DNA of 64,000 nt from JBBQSN01 sp963825505. Its GTDB lineage: Bacteria; Actinomycetota; Actinomycetes; Actinomycetales; CAWJMD01. The DNA is taken from contig CAWGTL010000003.1 of the NCBI GenBank assembly GCA_963825505.1, positions 1 to 64,000 on the forward strand, in the 5' to 3' direction. Position 1 is the first letter of the stretch, and each line of letters opens with the position of its first letter. Below, piece after piece: positions 50,031-60,162 of this stretch. The notes below the pieces were generated by a model. The model did not search any database and was not told where the DNA came from. It saw only the letters and a list, made by a program, of their open reading frames with translations. Both the position numbers and the translations under genes were made by a program.

Positions 50031-53000
50031 TCACATGTCGGGCCGCTGCACCACCGAGATGGCGTTCACCACCGGCTTCTTGTAGCCCTTGCGGTCCCAG
50101 AACCGCACGTCGATCGAGCCCCCCTCGGGCACCTCGATGACGTAGGTGTGGGTGTCCGCCGTGAACAGGCCCTGCTCGAGCGCGATGTCGTGCCGCACGA
50201 GCGCCCACTGCTCGTTCACCGCGACGTCGAACATCCGCCACTCCGCCCGGCCGGCCGCCTTGATCTCCGCGAACTCCATCGTCACCTCGTAGGTGCCGGC
50301 GGGCAGCGCGTCGAACCGGTAGTCGGTCATCCCCTCCCTCTGGTCGCGGTAGAGGGGGTCCTCCACCGTGCCGTTGATCGGGGTGGTCGTGCGGGCCGTC
50401 CGCACCACCTTGGAGGCGCCGACCCAGCCGAACGACCCGGCCGCGTACGGACGGTCCGCCACCCAGCCGATCCCGGTCGTGTCGGTGTAGGCGTCGCCGC
50501 CGGCGTTCACGGCCGTCCAGTACGCCGACACCACGAGCTCCACCGGGACCACCAGCCGCGGCTGGCGCCCGCTGGTGGTCTCGATCACCAGGTCGGCCCG
50601 GTAGACCCCCGCCGCCAGACCGGTGGTGTCGACCGTGACGTCGAGCGTCGTGCTCGCACCTGCCGGCACCGTGCCCGCTGCCGGGTCGACCGACAGCCAC
50701 GGGACGTCGACGACCTCGGGCAGCCCGCTGTCGAGCTGGTAGACCGTCCCGGACTCCAGTGACGCGAGCCACAGGTTGCCGGCGGAGTCGATCTCCAGAC
50801 CCGCACCGGCGTACTCGGTGGTCTCCGGGAACGCGGTGGTGCCGAGCGTCTCGCAGGTCGCCGGGTCGAGCTGGTACACGGTGTTGTCCGCCGTGCTGCC
50901 GACCATCCACAGCACCCCGGCGGCGTCGCTCCAACCGAGCCCGGCGATCGAGGGCTCGTCCGGCGCGCAGCTGTCGAGCACCGCTCCGGGCGTCGCGTGC
51001 GAGGCTCCGGCCACGTGGTAGATCTCCTCGCTGTTCCAGCCACCGACGTAGAAGGTGTCGTCGGCCGCCACGTAGGCGAGCCCGCGCTGGGACGTCCCGC
51101 TCCAGCCGGCCCCGGTCAGGGTGTACCCGACCTCACCGGTCTGCTCGTCCCAGCAGTGGATGCCGTTGTCCCCGCCCACGTTGACCTGGCACATCAGGCC
51201 CTCGCGGGTGTCGTAGGACATGTCGCCGTTCCAGGTGCCCGCCCAGGAGGCCGGGTGGTTGCGCCCGGTCGGGGTGCCGTCGCTCCCGAACTCGGTGTTG
51301 TCCACCGTCTCCGGGTCGGACACCCAGACCGTGCCGTCGGCACCCTCGCCGACGCCCCACGCCACCGCGAGACCGGTGGCAGGCCACTGCCCGAGCACGT
51401 CACCGGGTGCCGCGACGACGGCATCGGCCGCCGTCCGCTGCGCCGCCGTCAGGGCCACCCGGGCGCTGACCGCGTCCTCGGCCCGTTCGGCCCGCTGGCT
51501 CGCCGTCACCCGAGCCCCGGCGGTCGACGCCGTGTCGACCGCACCCCCGCCGGTCTCGCCGATGGTGAAGCCCATCGGCGCCGAGCCGTCGTTGGTGAGC
51601 GTGAGATCGGCTGTCCGCGTGGTGTTCTGCGGCAGCAACCACTCCAGCGAGCCGGGTGCCACGCTGCCCCGGGCGGTCTCGAGCGAGAAGTCGGCCACGA
51701 GCCGCTCGTCGGTCTCGACGACCACCTGGCGCGACTCGGTGACGTAGTTCGTCTTGGTCACGGTGAGCGTGTACGTGCCCTCCGCCACCTGCAGCAGGTA
51801 CCGGCCGTCGGCGCCCGCGGTGGTCTGCCGAGCGACGGAGCCGTCGGCCCGGGTCAGGGCGACCGTGGCCCCGGAGACCGGCGCACCGTCGTTGGTGTCG
51901 GTGACCGTGCCCGCGACCACTCCGCTCGGCGGGAGCTCGAACACGACCGAGACCCCGTCCGACAGAGAAGCGGTGTTGTAGGAGAAGACGGTCGCGACCG
52001 CACCGGTGGCGTTCTCGATGCCCACCGTCGCCGAGCTCCCGCGCTCCCGCGCGTTGGCCGCGTCGATGCCACGGTACGCGGTGCGCACCGACCCGTCGGC
52101 GAACAGCATCGCCTCGGCGTCGATCCGCAGGTCCTGCCCGAAGAACTTCACGTTGCGCCACTCGACGACGAACGCCTGCCGTCCGCCCACGGTGGCCGTT
52201 CCCGTGTACACACCGGACGAGGCGTCGACCTGCAGGTCGTCCCAGAACGGGTAGACGGCGGCGTTGGGCGCCGCGGGCGCCGGCACCCGCACGTTGGTGT
52301 ACGCGGTGATCCCGGCGAGGAAGTTGAGGTGGCCGTTCGTCGAGACGAACGCGCTGCGGTACTCCTGACCGTAGAACACCACCGGGAAGGGCAGCGGGAC
52401 GGTCGTGAACGCCTCGTCGCCGGTGAGCGCGAGAACAGTGCCGACCTGCTGGTACGAGCCGGCGGTCGTGTAGCAGTAGTAGCCGTACGCGTCGACCTCG
52501 TCGGTGGTCGTCAGGGTGACGGTCTCGTCGGCGTCGACGACGACGACCTCGCTGGCGCCGGTGGCGCAGCTCCCCGTCGGCATGGCGGTCACCGTGTACT
52601 CGCCCTCCGGCACGGAGGTGAACGTGAACGCGCCGTCCGCACCGGTGGTCACCGGGTCGAGCGGCGTCGGCTCGATCGACACGACCGCGCCGACGACCGG
52701 TGCCCCGCGCGGGTCGGTGACGGTGCCGCTGACGGTGTGGCGGTCCACACCCCCCAGCGCGACGTCGACGGTCGTGGTCTCGTCGACGAGCACGGTGGCC
52801 GTCGCGGTCGCCTCGTCGTAGCCGAAGGCGGTGACGGAGACCTCGTAGTCGCCCACCGGCAGCAGCGCGGCGTACGTGCCGTCGGCGGCGGTGGTCAGGG
52901 TCCTGTCGACGGCGCCGTCGACGACGACGGTGGCGCCGGCCACCGGGTCGCCGGTCGCGGCGTCGGTCACCGTCCCGGCGAGCGTGCCGGTGTCACCGAC

Positions 53001-54467
53001 CGGTGCCTGGTGCGCGGCCGCCAGGACGTCGAGCTTGCCTTCGCCCCAGACGTTGTTGTCGGTCGCGGTGCCTCCGCAGGTCAGGTCGGAGACGTCGACC
53101 GCGGTGGAGTCCAGGAGCGCGCGGGTGCCGTCGACGTCGCCGGCCAGCGCCGGCGCGATCGACCACAGCAGCGCCACCGAGCCGGCCACGTGCGGTGCGG
53201 CCATCGAGGTGCCGCTGTAGCTGGCGTACAGACCGCCGGGGACCGACGAGCGGACGCTGGTGCCCGGCGCGGAGATGTTGGGCCGCACCTGCCCGTCGGC
53301 GCCGGGACCGCGGCTCGAGGTCGACGCGATCGCGCCGGACGAGGTGAAGTTGCCGACGCCGTAGGAGTGCACCGAGTCGGCCGGCGAGCCGGTCGTGTCG
53401 CAGCCGGGACCGGCGTTGCCGTTGGAGAACACACCGAACTGGCCGGAAGCGGTCCACGCCTGGACGATCTCGTCGTACCAGGGGTCCTCGGCACCGCCGT
53501 TGGCCCCGCCCCAGGAGTTGTTGATGATGTCGGGCCGCTTGGTCACGTCCGGGTTCGCTCCGGAGGTGTCCGTGGGCGCCAGGGTCCACTGGCCGCTGGC
53601 GAGCAGGCTCGCGTCCGAGCAGCCGTTGGTCTCGCAGCCCTTGGCCGCGATCCACCGGGCACCCGGCGCGACGCCGACCTGGTTGGCGCCGTCGGCGCCG
53701 ACCATCGTGCCCATCGTGTGCGTGCCGTGCCCGTTGTTGTCGCAGGGCACCGAACCGTCGGCCGAGCAGGTGTGGCTCGGGTCGTACCAGCTGTAGTCGT
53801 GGTCGACCCCGCCGGCCGACCAGCCGCGGTACCGGGTCGCCAGCGCCGGGTGGTCGAACTGGACGCCGGAGTCGATGTTGGCCACCAGCAGCCCCTCGCC
53901 GTGGTTGCCGTACTCCGACCAGACGTCGTCGGCGTTGATCGCGGCGATGCCCCACTCGACGGCGTCGACCCGCGCCTCGTCGGTGGCCGCCGCCGGCTCC
54001 GCCAGGGCGAGCTCGGTGGTCGGGGTGATCCGCTCGACGCCGGGGAGCTGCGCGAGCCGAGCGGTGAGTGCGCTGTCGACGTCCTGCACCAGGATCCGGT
54101 TCGACACCCAGAACGACTGGTGCGCAACCCCTTCGGCGGCGAGCCACTTCAGTGCGCCGGCTTGGCTCTCGTGGGCGGTCTCCTGCAGCGCGTCGACCAC
54201 CGCCTGGCCGCGGACGTCGTGGTCCTCGATCTGCGAGGCCGGCCCGAGGTCGGCGTGGGCGTCGAGCACCAGCCACGCGTCGGTGGTGGCGCCGCCGGAG
54301 ACCTCCTGGGTCACGCGCGGGTCGATCGCGGCGGCCCCGTCCGGGGCGGTCGGCGCGGCCGTGGCGGTGACCGCCCCGGCCAGGCTCACGACGAGCCCGG
54401 CGGCCAGCGCGGCGGCCAGCGACCTCATCCTCGCGGCGGTGGTGCGTACGTCCGGACCTGCGGTCAC
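50031..54467 (-). CDS. Large secreted S8 subtilisin-like protease with CarboxypepD_reg and malectin domains
   Basis: 1478 residues. Signal peptide in the first ~38 residues (SLAAALAAGLVVSLAGAVTATAA). After a propeptide (~40-160) the S8 domain shows the catalytic triad D199 (VANIDSGVQFDHP), H247 (NGHGTHTMGT) and S421 (SGTSMAAPHVAGS), and oxyanion N317 (INNSWGG). Three carboxypeptidase-regulatory beta-sandwich repeats (LAGTVTDAATGDPVAGATV and similar) follow, a region with propeller-like strands, and a C-terminal malectin-like carbohydrate-binding domain (NAGGDAYTDTTGIGWVAD). GTG at 54467 follows GGGAGGGG. It is probably extracellular. Divergent from a winged-helix regulator across 279 bases with no further gene. 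Confidence 0.92.
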   Translation of the reverse strand: MTAGPDVRTTAARMRSLAAALAAGLVVSLAGAVTATAAPTAPDGAAAIDPRVTQEVSGGATTDAWLVLDAHADLGPASQIEDHDVRGQAVVDALQETAHESQAGALKWLAAEGVAHQSFWVSNRILVQDVDSALTARLAQLPGVERITPTTELALAEPAAATDEARVDAVEWGIAAINADDVWSEYGNHGEGLLVANIDSGVQFDHPALATRYRGWSAGGVDHDYSWYDPSHTCSADGSVPCDNNGHGTHTMGTMVGADGANQVGVAPGARWIAAKGCETNGCSDASLLASGQWTLAPTDTSGANPDVTKRPDIINNSWGGANGGAEDPWYDEIVQAWTASGQFGVFSNGNAGPGCDTTGSPADSVHSYGVGNFTSSGAIASTSSRGPGADGQVRPNISAPGTSVRSSVPGGLYASYSGTSMAAPHVAGSVALLWSIAPALAGDVDGTRALLDSTAVDVSDLTCGGTATDNNVWGEGKLDVLAAAHQAPVGDTGTLAGTVTDAATGDPVAGATVVVDGAVDRTLTTAADGTYAALLPVGDYEVSVTAFGYDEATATATVLVDETTTVDVALGGVDRHTVSGTVTDPRGAPVVGAVVSIEPTPLDPVTTGADGAFTFTSVPEGEYTVTAMPTGSCATGASEVVVVDADETVTLTTTDEVDAYGYYCYTTAGSYQQVGTVLALTGDEAFTTVPLPFPVVFYGQEYRSAFVSTNGHLNFLAGITAYTNVRVPAPAAPNAAVYPFWDDLQVDASSGVYTGTATVGGRQAFVVEWRNVKFFGQDLRIDAEAMLFADGSVRTAYRGIDAANARERGSSATVGIENATGAVATVFSYNTASLSDGVSVVFELPPSGVVAGTVTDTNDGAPVSGATVALTRADGSVARQTTAGADGRYLLQVAEGTYTLTVTKTNYVTESRQVVVETDERLVADFSLETARGSVAPGSLEWLLPQNTTRTADLTLTNDGSAPMGFTIGETGGGAVDTASTAGARVTASQRAERAEDAVSARVALTAAQRTAADAVVAAPGDVLGQWPATGLAVAWGVGEGADGTVWVSDPETVDNTEFGSDGTPTGRNHPASWAGTWNGDMSYDTREGLMCQVNVGGDNGIHCWDEQTGEVGYTLTGAGWSGTSQRGLAYVAADDTFYVGGWNSEEIYHVAGASHATPGAVLDSCAPDEPSIAGLGWSDAAGVLWMVGSTADNTVYQLDPATCETLGTTAFPETTEYAGAGLEIDSAGNLWLASLESGTVYQLDSGLPEVVDVPWLSVDPAAGTVPAGASTTLDVTVDTTGLAAGVYRADLVIETTSGRQPRLVVPVELVVSAYWTAVNAGGDAYTDTTGIGWVADRPYAAGSFGWVGASKVVRTARTTTPINGTVEDPLYRDQREGMTDYRFDALPAGTYEVTMEFAEIKAAGRAEWRMFDVAVNEQWALVRHDIALEQGLFTADTHTYVIEVPEGGSIDVRFWDRKGYKKPVVNAISVVQRPDM

Positions 54468-54746
54468 GGTTCCCCTCCCAGCGGTGGACGCCGCGGGCCC
54501 CTCCCGCGGCGTGGCCCCGACCCTGCCCGCGCCCGCTCGGCCCGGGTAGGCCGCCCGACGGACCGCCGACGGGCATCTCGGGGGCGCCGGACGGTCGGGG
54601 GGCGGGCAGCCGGTCCTGGCAGCCGTCGTCACGCACCGTGGTCGATCCATGACTCTCGGTCGATCATCTCCGGCTCAGGGGGTGACGAACCGGGCGCCGC
54701 GGTGCCATGATCGGGCGCACTCGGGGACGGTCAGGGGGCGGTCGCG

Positions 54747-55394
54747 GTGCAGCACGAGGCCAGGGTGGTGGCCGCGACGCGCGGTGGTGGCAGGTCGCAG
54801 CGCGTGATCGACCTGCGGGCCGCCCCGACCCGCGTGCCACCCGCCGACGACGACGCCCTGGTGGTCTGCGTGGGGCTGTCGCCCGCCCGTGCGGTCGCCG
54901 TCCTCGACGCCGTCGGCGGCTCCGCCTCGCTCGTGCTCGCCCGCGACGCCGAGCACGCGATGCGGCTGCTGGGCCACGCCGACCACGTCCGTGCCCCCGC
55001 TCCCGCCGTGGACGTGCCACCGGCACCCGGCACCCGGGTGCACCGCCTCGGAGCCCTCACGGTGGACGAGGAGACGCGTCGCGTGACGTGGGCCGGCGCG
55101 CCGATCCCGTTGTCGGTCAAGGAGTTCGACCTGCTGTGCGTTCTGGTGGAGTCACCGGGCCGGGTGCACACCTTCGCCGACCTCACCCGCCGGGTCTGGT
55201 CGCGCGACTACCTCGGTGACGACGACTCGGTGGTCTCAGCCGTCAAGAGGCTGCGGCGCAGGCTCGGTGCCGGCACCGAGCGGGTGCGGGTGGAGTCGGT
55301 GCGGGGCGTCGGCTTCCGGCTGGTGGAGGACGTCCCCGCCCAGCGTCCGGCTGCCACCGACCGCGACGCTCAGAGCTTCTCGACCGGGGCGTAG
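54747..55394 (+). CDS. OmpR-type winged-helix regulator with degenerate receiver-like N-terminus
   Basis: 215 residues. The C-terminal half is a Trans_reg_C winged helix (VHRLGALTVDEETRRVTWAGAPIPLSVKEFDLLCVLVESPG, RRVWSRDYLGDDDSVVSAVKRLRRRLG, VRGVGFRLV). The N-terminal ~100 residues have a VVCVGLSPARAVAVLDAV stretch like a receiver core, but no phospho-acceptor Asp-Asp pocket. It probably does not need a histidine kinase. Divergent from the subtilase gene, whose expression it may control. Its last 25 bases overlap the convergent pcrA. Confidence 0.85.
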   Translation: MQHEARVVAATRGGGRSQRVIDLRAAPTRVPPADDDALVVCVGLSPARAVAVLDAVGGSASLVLARDAEHAMRLLGHADHVRAPAPAVDVPPAPGTRVHRLGALTVDEETRRVTWAGAPIPLSVKEFDLLCVLVESPGRVHTFADLTRRVWSRDYLGDDDSVVSAVKRLRRRLGAGTERVRVESVRGVGFRLVEDVPAQRPAATDRDAQSFSTGA

Positions 55395-57742
55395 CGCAGC
55401 AGCAGCCGCTTGCTGCCGTCGGTGCGGAAGTCGACGTGCGCGACGGCGCGGTCGCCCGAGCCCTCCACCGCCGTGACCGTGCCGAGCCCGAAGGTGTCGT
55501 GGGTGACCTTGTCGCCGGGCTCGAGGTGCACGACCTCGCGATTGCCGGGCGACCGGACGCCCGGACGCTGCGCGAGCCGCGCGATCGCGGGGGTCTGGCC
55601 CATGCCGCGCGGACCTGCGGTCACCTCGCGTCGCCAGTCGACCAGCTCGGGCGGCACGTCGCCGAGGAACCGGCTGGGCGGGCCGTACTGCGGAGCGCCC
55701 CAGCTGCTGCGCACCGCGGCCCGGGTGAGGTAGAGCCGCTGGCGGGCGCGGGTGATGCCCACGTACGCCAGCCGCCGCTCCTCCGCGAGCTCCACCGGGT
55801 CGTCGAGCGAGCGCAGGTGCGGGAAGGTGCCGTCCTCGAGGCCGGTGAGGAAGACCGTCTCGAACTCCAGGCCCTTGGCGGTGTGCAGGGTCATCAGCGT
55901 CACCACGCCCTGGTCGACCTGCGGCTCCTGCTCGTGGGCGCCGTCGGCCACCGCCTCGTCGGGCACCTCGTCGGCGTCCGCGACGAGCGAGACCTGCTCG
56001 AGGAAGTCGGCGAGCGATCCCTGCGGGTTGGCGGTCTCGTACTCCTGCGCGACCGCCGCGAGCTCGGCGAGATTCTCGATCCGGCCCTCGTCCTGCGGGT
56101 CGTGGCTGGCGCGCAGCTCGGCGAGGTACCCCGAGCGGTCGAGCACCGCCTCGAGCACGGTGACCGGGCCGACGCCCGACTCGGCGACCGTGCGCAGCTC
56201 GTCGATCATCGTCGTGAAGCCGGTGATGGCCGCCAGCGACCGGGTCGCGATCCCCGGCGCCTCCTCCGCCCGCTGCAGCGCCGCCGGGAACCCGATCCGC
56301 TCGCGCTCGGCGAGGAAGCCGACCACGGCCTGCGCGCGGTCGCCGATCCCCCGCTTGGGGACGTTGAGGACGCGCCGCAGGTTCACGATGTCGTCGGGGT
56401 TGGCGAGCACCCTCAGGTAGGCGAGGGCGTCCTTGACCTCGCGCCGCTCGTAGAACCGGGTGCCGCCGACCACCTTGTACGGCAGCCCGACCCGCACCAG
56501 CACCTCCTCCAGCGCCCTGGACTGGGCGTTGGTGCGGTAGAAGACCGCGACGTCGCCGTAGCGCACGCCGTGCTCGTCGTGCAGGGCGTCGATCTCCTCC
56601 GCCACGAAGGAGGCCTCGTCGTGCTCGTTGTCGGCGGCGTAGCCCACGATCTGCGCCCCCGCGCCGGCGTCGGACCACAGGTTCTTCGGGCGCCGGTCCG
56701 GGTTCTTGGAGATCACCGCGTTGGCGGCGGTGAGGATGTTCTGGGTCGAGCGGTAGTTCTGCTCGAGCAGGACGGTGCGGGCGTCGGGGTAGTCGGCCTC
56801 GAACTCGAGGATGTTGCGGATGGTGGCCCCGCGGAAGGCGTAGATGGACTGGTCGGCGTCCCCGACGACGGTGAGCTCGCCCGGCTCGAGCGCCGGTGCG
56901 CCGGGCTCGGCCGACAGGCCCGGTGCCGCGCCCTCGCCCCCCACCAGCTCGCGGATCAGCGCGTACTGAGCGTGGTTGGTGTCCTGGTACTCGTCGACCA
57001 GCACGTGCCGGAACCGCCGCCGGTAGTGCTCGGCCACCTGCGGGAAGGCGCGCAGGACGTTGACCGTGGTCATGATCAGGTCGTCGAAGTCGAGGGCCTG
57101 CGCCTGCCGCAGCCGGGCGGTGTACATGGTGTACGCCTGCGCCAGGATCTTCTCGTCCGGCGTCTCGGCCCGGGCGGCGAACTCCTCGTCGTCGACGAGC
57201 TCGTTCTTCAGGGCCGACACCCGGTGGGTGAACCGCCGCGGCGGGTACCGCTTGGGGTCGAGATCGAGCTCGCGGCAGGCCAGCGCCATCATCCGCTGGG
57301 AGTCGGCGGCGTCGTAGATGGAGAACGTGGACCGCAGGCCGATGGTCGACGCCTCGCGCCGCAGGATCCGCACGCAGGCGCTGTGGAACGTGCTGACCCA
57401 CATCACCTTCGCGCGCGGGCCGACCAGCGAGCTGACCCGCTCGCGCATCTCGCCGGCGGCCTTGTTGGTGAAGGTGATCGCCAGGATCTGGCCGGGCTGG
57501 GCGCCCCTGGCCGCGAGCAGGTGCGCGATCCGGTGCGTGAGCACCCGGGTCTTGCCCGACCCCGCGCCCGCGACGATGAGCAGCGGGCTGCCGCTGTGCA
57601 GCACGGCCTCGCGCTGGGACGGGTTGAGGCCGCGCAGGAGGGCGTCGGCCTGCTCCTCGCGGGCCGCCTGCTGCGCCGCGGCACCGGCGCGCCGGGACGG
57701 GGGCGGCTCGGGGAGGTCGAGCTCGTCGAACAGGGTGCTCAT
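55370..57742 (-). CDS. pcrA: ATP-dependent DNA helicase PcrA/UvrD
   Basis: 790-residue superfamily 1A 3'-5' helicase. Motifs: Q motif LNPSQREAV, motif I VAGAGSGKTRVL, Ia ITFTNKAAGEM, II VDEYQDTN, III VGDADQSIYAFRGA, IV LEQNYRST, V TLHTAKGLEFETVF, VI EERRLAYVGITRAR, and a C-terminal Tudor-like region (LEPGDKVTHDTFGLGTV). Works in replication repair and nucleotide excision repair. ATG at 57742 begins nine bases after TAGGGT. Confidence 0.97.
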   Translation of the reverse strand: MSTLFDELDLPEPPPSRRAGAAAQQAAREEQADALLRGLNPSQREAVLHSGSPLLIVAGAGSGKTRVLTHRIAHLLAARGAQPGQILAITFTNKAAGEMRERVSSLVGPRAKVMWVSTFHSACVRILRREASTIGLRSTFSIYDAADSQRMMALACRELDLDPKRYPPRRFTHRVSALKNELVDDEEFAARAETPDEKILAQAYTMYTARLRQAQALDFDDLIMTTVNVLRAFPQVAEHYRRRFRHVLVDEYQDTNHAQYALIRELVGGEGAAPGLSAEPGAPALEPGELTVVGDADQSIYAFRGATIRNILEFEADYPDARTVLLEQNYRSTQNILTAANAVISKNPDRRPKNLWSDAGAGAQIVGYAADNEHDEASFVAEEIDALHDEHGVRYGDVAVFYRTNAQSRALEEVLVRVGLPYKVVGGTRFYERREVKDALAYLRVLANPDDIVNLRRVLNVPKRGIGDRAQAVVGFLAERERIGFPAALQRAEEAPGIATRSLAAITGFTTMIDELRTVAESGVGPVTVLEAVLDRSGYLAELRASHDPQDEGRIENLAELAAVAQEYETANPQGSLADFLEQVSLVADADEVPDEAVADGAHEQEPQVDQGVVTLMTLHTAKGLEFETVFLTGLEDGTFPHLRSLDDPVELAEERRLAYVGITRARQRLYLTRAAVRSSWGAPQYGPPSRFLGDVPPELVDWRREVTAGPRGMGQTPAIARLAQRPGVRSPGNREVVHLEPGDKVTHDTFGLGTVTAVEGSGDRAVAHVDFRTDGSKRLLLRYAPVEKL

Positions 57743-57790
57743 GTCGGAACCACCCTATGCCGGACCCCGGACGTCGGGCCGTGCGCCCGG

Positions 57791-59620
57791 TCAGCGGCCG
57801 ACGGCGTACCCCTGCGCGCCGCGCGGGTTGGCGGCCGCGCGCAGCCAGCCACCCTCGCTCGCCACCGCCGACAGCCGTCCGAGCGACCAGCCGTCCACGA
57901 CCTCCACCTCGTGCCCGAGGCCGCGCAGGGCGTCCAGCGTCGATGTCGGCCAGCGGTCCTCGGCCACCAGCACGCCCGGACGCGCCTGCCGGGGGTAGAA
58001 CGAGGACGGCACGTGGTCGGTGTGCACCATCGGCGCGTCGATCGCGGCCTGCAGCGCCTGGTCGACCCCGCGCGGGCCGTGCACCGCCCGGAGCAGGAAC
58101 GTGAGCTGCCACTGGTCCTGCTGGTCGCCGCCGGGTGTGCCGAACGCCATCCACGGCCGGCCGTCGCGCAGCGCGAGAGCCGGCGACAGGGTCGTGCGCG
58201 GACGCGCACCGGGACGCAAGGAGGCCGGCAGTCCCTGCTCGAGCCAGAACATCTGCCCGCGGGTCCCGAGCGGGAAGCCCAGCCCGGGGACGACGGGCGA
58301 GGACTGCAACCAGGCTCCGGACGGCGTCGCCGAGACCTGGTTCCCCCACCGGTCCACGACGTCGACGTGGCAGGTGTCGCCGCGGGCGGCGCCGTCGCCC
58401 TCGACCCGCCGCACCGTCGGCTCGCCCACGCCGGGGCTGGGAGTGGCCCCGCCGCCGCCCGAGGCCGTGGCGAGCGACGGCACCGGACGCGGGAGCACGG
58501 GAGGGCGTCCGCCCGGGCTGCCGGGACGGAGCTCGAGCGAGGCGGCGCGCGGGTCGAGCAGCCCGGCCCGCTCGTCGGAGTACGACGCCGCGAGCAGGTC
58601 CGCCCCCGACACCGCGGCGCCGTCCGGCTCGCCGTACCAGGCCTCCCGGTCGGCCATCGCCAGCTTGAGCGACTCGACCACCGCGTGCACCCACGACGGG
58701 TCGTCGTCGGCGAGCTGGTCCGGCAGGTCGGCGCGGTCGAGCAGGGCGAGGGCCTGCAGCAGGCTCGGACCCTGACCCCACGGCCCGGTCTTGGCGACCT
58801 GCACGTCGCGGTAGGTGCCGAGCAGCGGCTCCTCCACGGTGGCCCGCCACCCGGCGAGGTCGGCGCCGGTGAGCAGGCCGTGGTGCCGCTCGCCGGAGGT
58901 GTCGCGCCAGGCGCGGTCGCGGCCGAACGCGTCGACCGCCTCGGCGACGAATCCCTCGTACCAGGCCCGGCGCGCCGCCTCGAGCTGCGCCTCGCGGTCG
59001 GGCCCGGCCGCCTCGGCCTCGTCGAGGACCCGCCGGTAGGTCTCGCCGAGCGCGGTGAGCCGCAGCCGCGACCACGGCGCCGGCGCGGCGCCGTCGACCA
59101 GGTACGTGGCGGCCGACGGCTCCCACTCCTGCTCGAAGGTGGGCGCCATCGCGGCGATGGTGGCGCTGACGCGTGGCAGCACCGGTGCCCCGTCGAGCGC
59201 GTACCCGATCGCCGGCTCCAGGACGTCGCGCAGCGACCAGGTGCCCCAGCGCCGCAGGAGCTCCAGCCACCCACCGAACGCCCCCGGCACGACCGCCGCG
59301 AGCGGACCGGTGCCGGGCACCGCGTCCAGACCGAGGTCGGTGAACGCCTCGGCGGTGGCGGCGGCCGGCGCCACGCCCTGGCCGCAGACGACGTGGACCT
59401 GCTGGTCGCGCTCGCTCCAGAGCACGACCGGCAGGTCGCCGCCGGGTCCGTTGAGGTGCGGCTCCACCACCTGCAGGACGAACCCGGCGGCGGCCGCGGA
59501 GTCGAAGGCGTTGCCGCCGCGCTCGAGCACCGACATCGCGGTCTGCGAGGCGAGCCAGTGGGTGCTCGCGGCCATGCCGAACGAGCCGGCGAGCTCCGGG
59601 CGGGTGCTGGGGAGAGGCAT
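57791..59620 (-). CDS. Gamma-glutamyltransferase family protein
   Basis: 609 residues, Ntn-hydrolase fold. The proenzyme would self-cleave before the catalytic Thr in RGDTCHVDVVDRWGN; GGDLPVVLW near the N-terminus, PGAFGGWLELL, TGPWGQGPSLLQ and FGTPGGDQQDQWQ are family motifs. No signal peptide is evident. Transfers or hydrolyses gamma-glutamyl groups; members without a signal may be cephalosporin-acylase-like. ATG at 59620 is six bases after CAGGGT. Confidence 0.92.
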   Translation of the reverse strand: MPLPSTRPELAGSFGMAASTHWLASQTAMSVLERGGNAFDSAAAAGFVLQVVEPHLNGPGGDLPVVLWSERDQQVHVVCGQGVAPAAATAEAFTDLGLDAVPGTGPLAAVVPGAFGGWLELLRRWGTWSLRDVLEPAIGYALDGAPVLPRVSATIAAMAPTFEQEWEPSAATYLVDGAAPAPWSRLRLTALGETYRRVLDEAEAAGPDREAQLEAARRAWYEGFVAEAVDAFGRDRAWRDTSGERHHGLLTGADLAGWRATVEEPLLGTYRDVQVAKTGPWGQGPSLLQALALLDRADLPDQLADDDPSWVHAVVESLKLAMADREAWYGEPDGAAVSGADLLAASYSDERAGLLDPRAASLELRPGSPGGRPPVLPRPVPSLATASGGGGATPSPGVGEPTVRRVEGDGAARGDTCHVDVVDRWGNQVSATPSGAWLQSSPVVPGLGFPLGTRGQMFWLEQGLPASLRPGARPRTTLSPALALRDGRPWMAFGTPGGDQQDQWQLTFLLRAVHGPRGVDQALQAAIDAPMVHTDHVPSSFYPRQARPGVLVAEDRWPTSTLDALRGLGHEVEVVDGWSLGRLSAVASEGGWLRAAANPRGAQGYAVGR

Positions 59621-59667
59621 CCCGCCACCCTGCCACCCGCCGCGGCGGACGACCTCCCGGGCCCCGG

Positions 59668-60162
59668 TCAGGCGGCCTCGGGCAGGTAGTCCTCCCAGGT
59701 CCGGTGCCGGCGCTCGGTGCCCCGCACCACCCACGACGGCCCGTGCGGCGCGAGCGGGCGGGTGCGCATCGTCCAGCCCATCTCCTCCGGCGTCCGGTTG
59801 CCCTTGGTGTTGTTGCACCGCACGCAGCAGGCCACCAGGTTCTCCCACGAGTCCTGGCCGCCCCGGCTGCGCGGCAGCACGTGGTCGACCGTCCCGGCGG
59901 TGGTGCCGCAGTACGCGCACAGGTGCCGGTCGCGACGCAGCACGCCGCGGCGGGAGACGGGGACCGAGCGGCCGAACGGCACCCGGACGTAGCGGGTCAG
60001 CAGGATGACCGACGGTCGCTCCAGCGTGGTGGCGCCGGCCTGGACGGGGTGCTCGTCGGCGGCCAGGACGGCCGCCTTCCCGGCCAGGACGAGTACGAGG
60101 GCGCGTCGGAAGGAGACCACGGCCAGCGGCTCGTAGCCGGCGTTCAGGACCAGGGTGCGCAT
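59668..60162 (-). CDS. HNH endonuclease
   Basis: 164 residues. N-terminal strand region (LVLNAGYEPLAVVSFRRALVLVLAGKAAVL) followed by an HNH motif: CAYCG, TVDHVLPRSRGG, WENLVACCVRCNNTKG, with a Cys4 zinc site. This is the small HNH protein widely conserved in actinobacteria; its cellular role is unclear. ATG at 60162 follows GAGGTGG. A small 7-bp-arm hairpin lies in the leader at 60188-60206. Confidence 0.9.
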   Translation of the reverse strand: MRTLVLNAGYEPLAVVSFRRALVLVLAGKAAVLAADEHPVQAGATTLERPSVILLTRYVRVPFGRSVPVSRRGVLRRDRHLCAYCGTTAGTVDHVLPRSRGGQDSWENLVACCVRCNNTKGNRTPEEMGWTMRTRPLAPHGPSWVVRGTERRHRTWEDYLPEAA

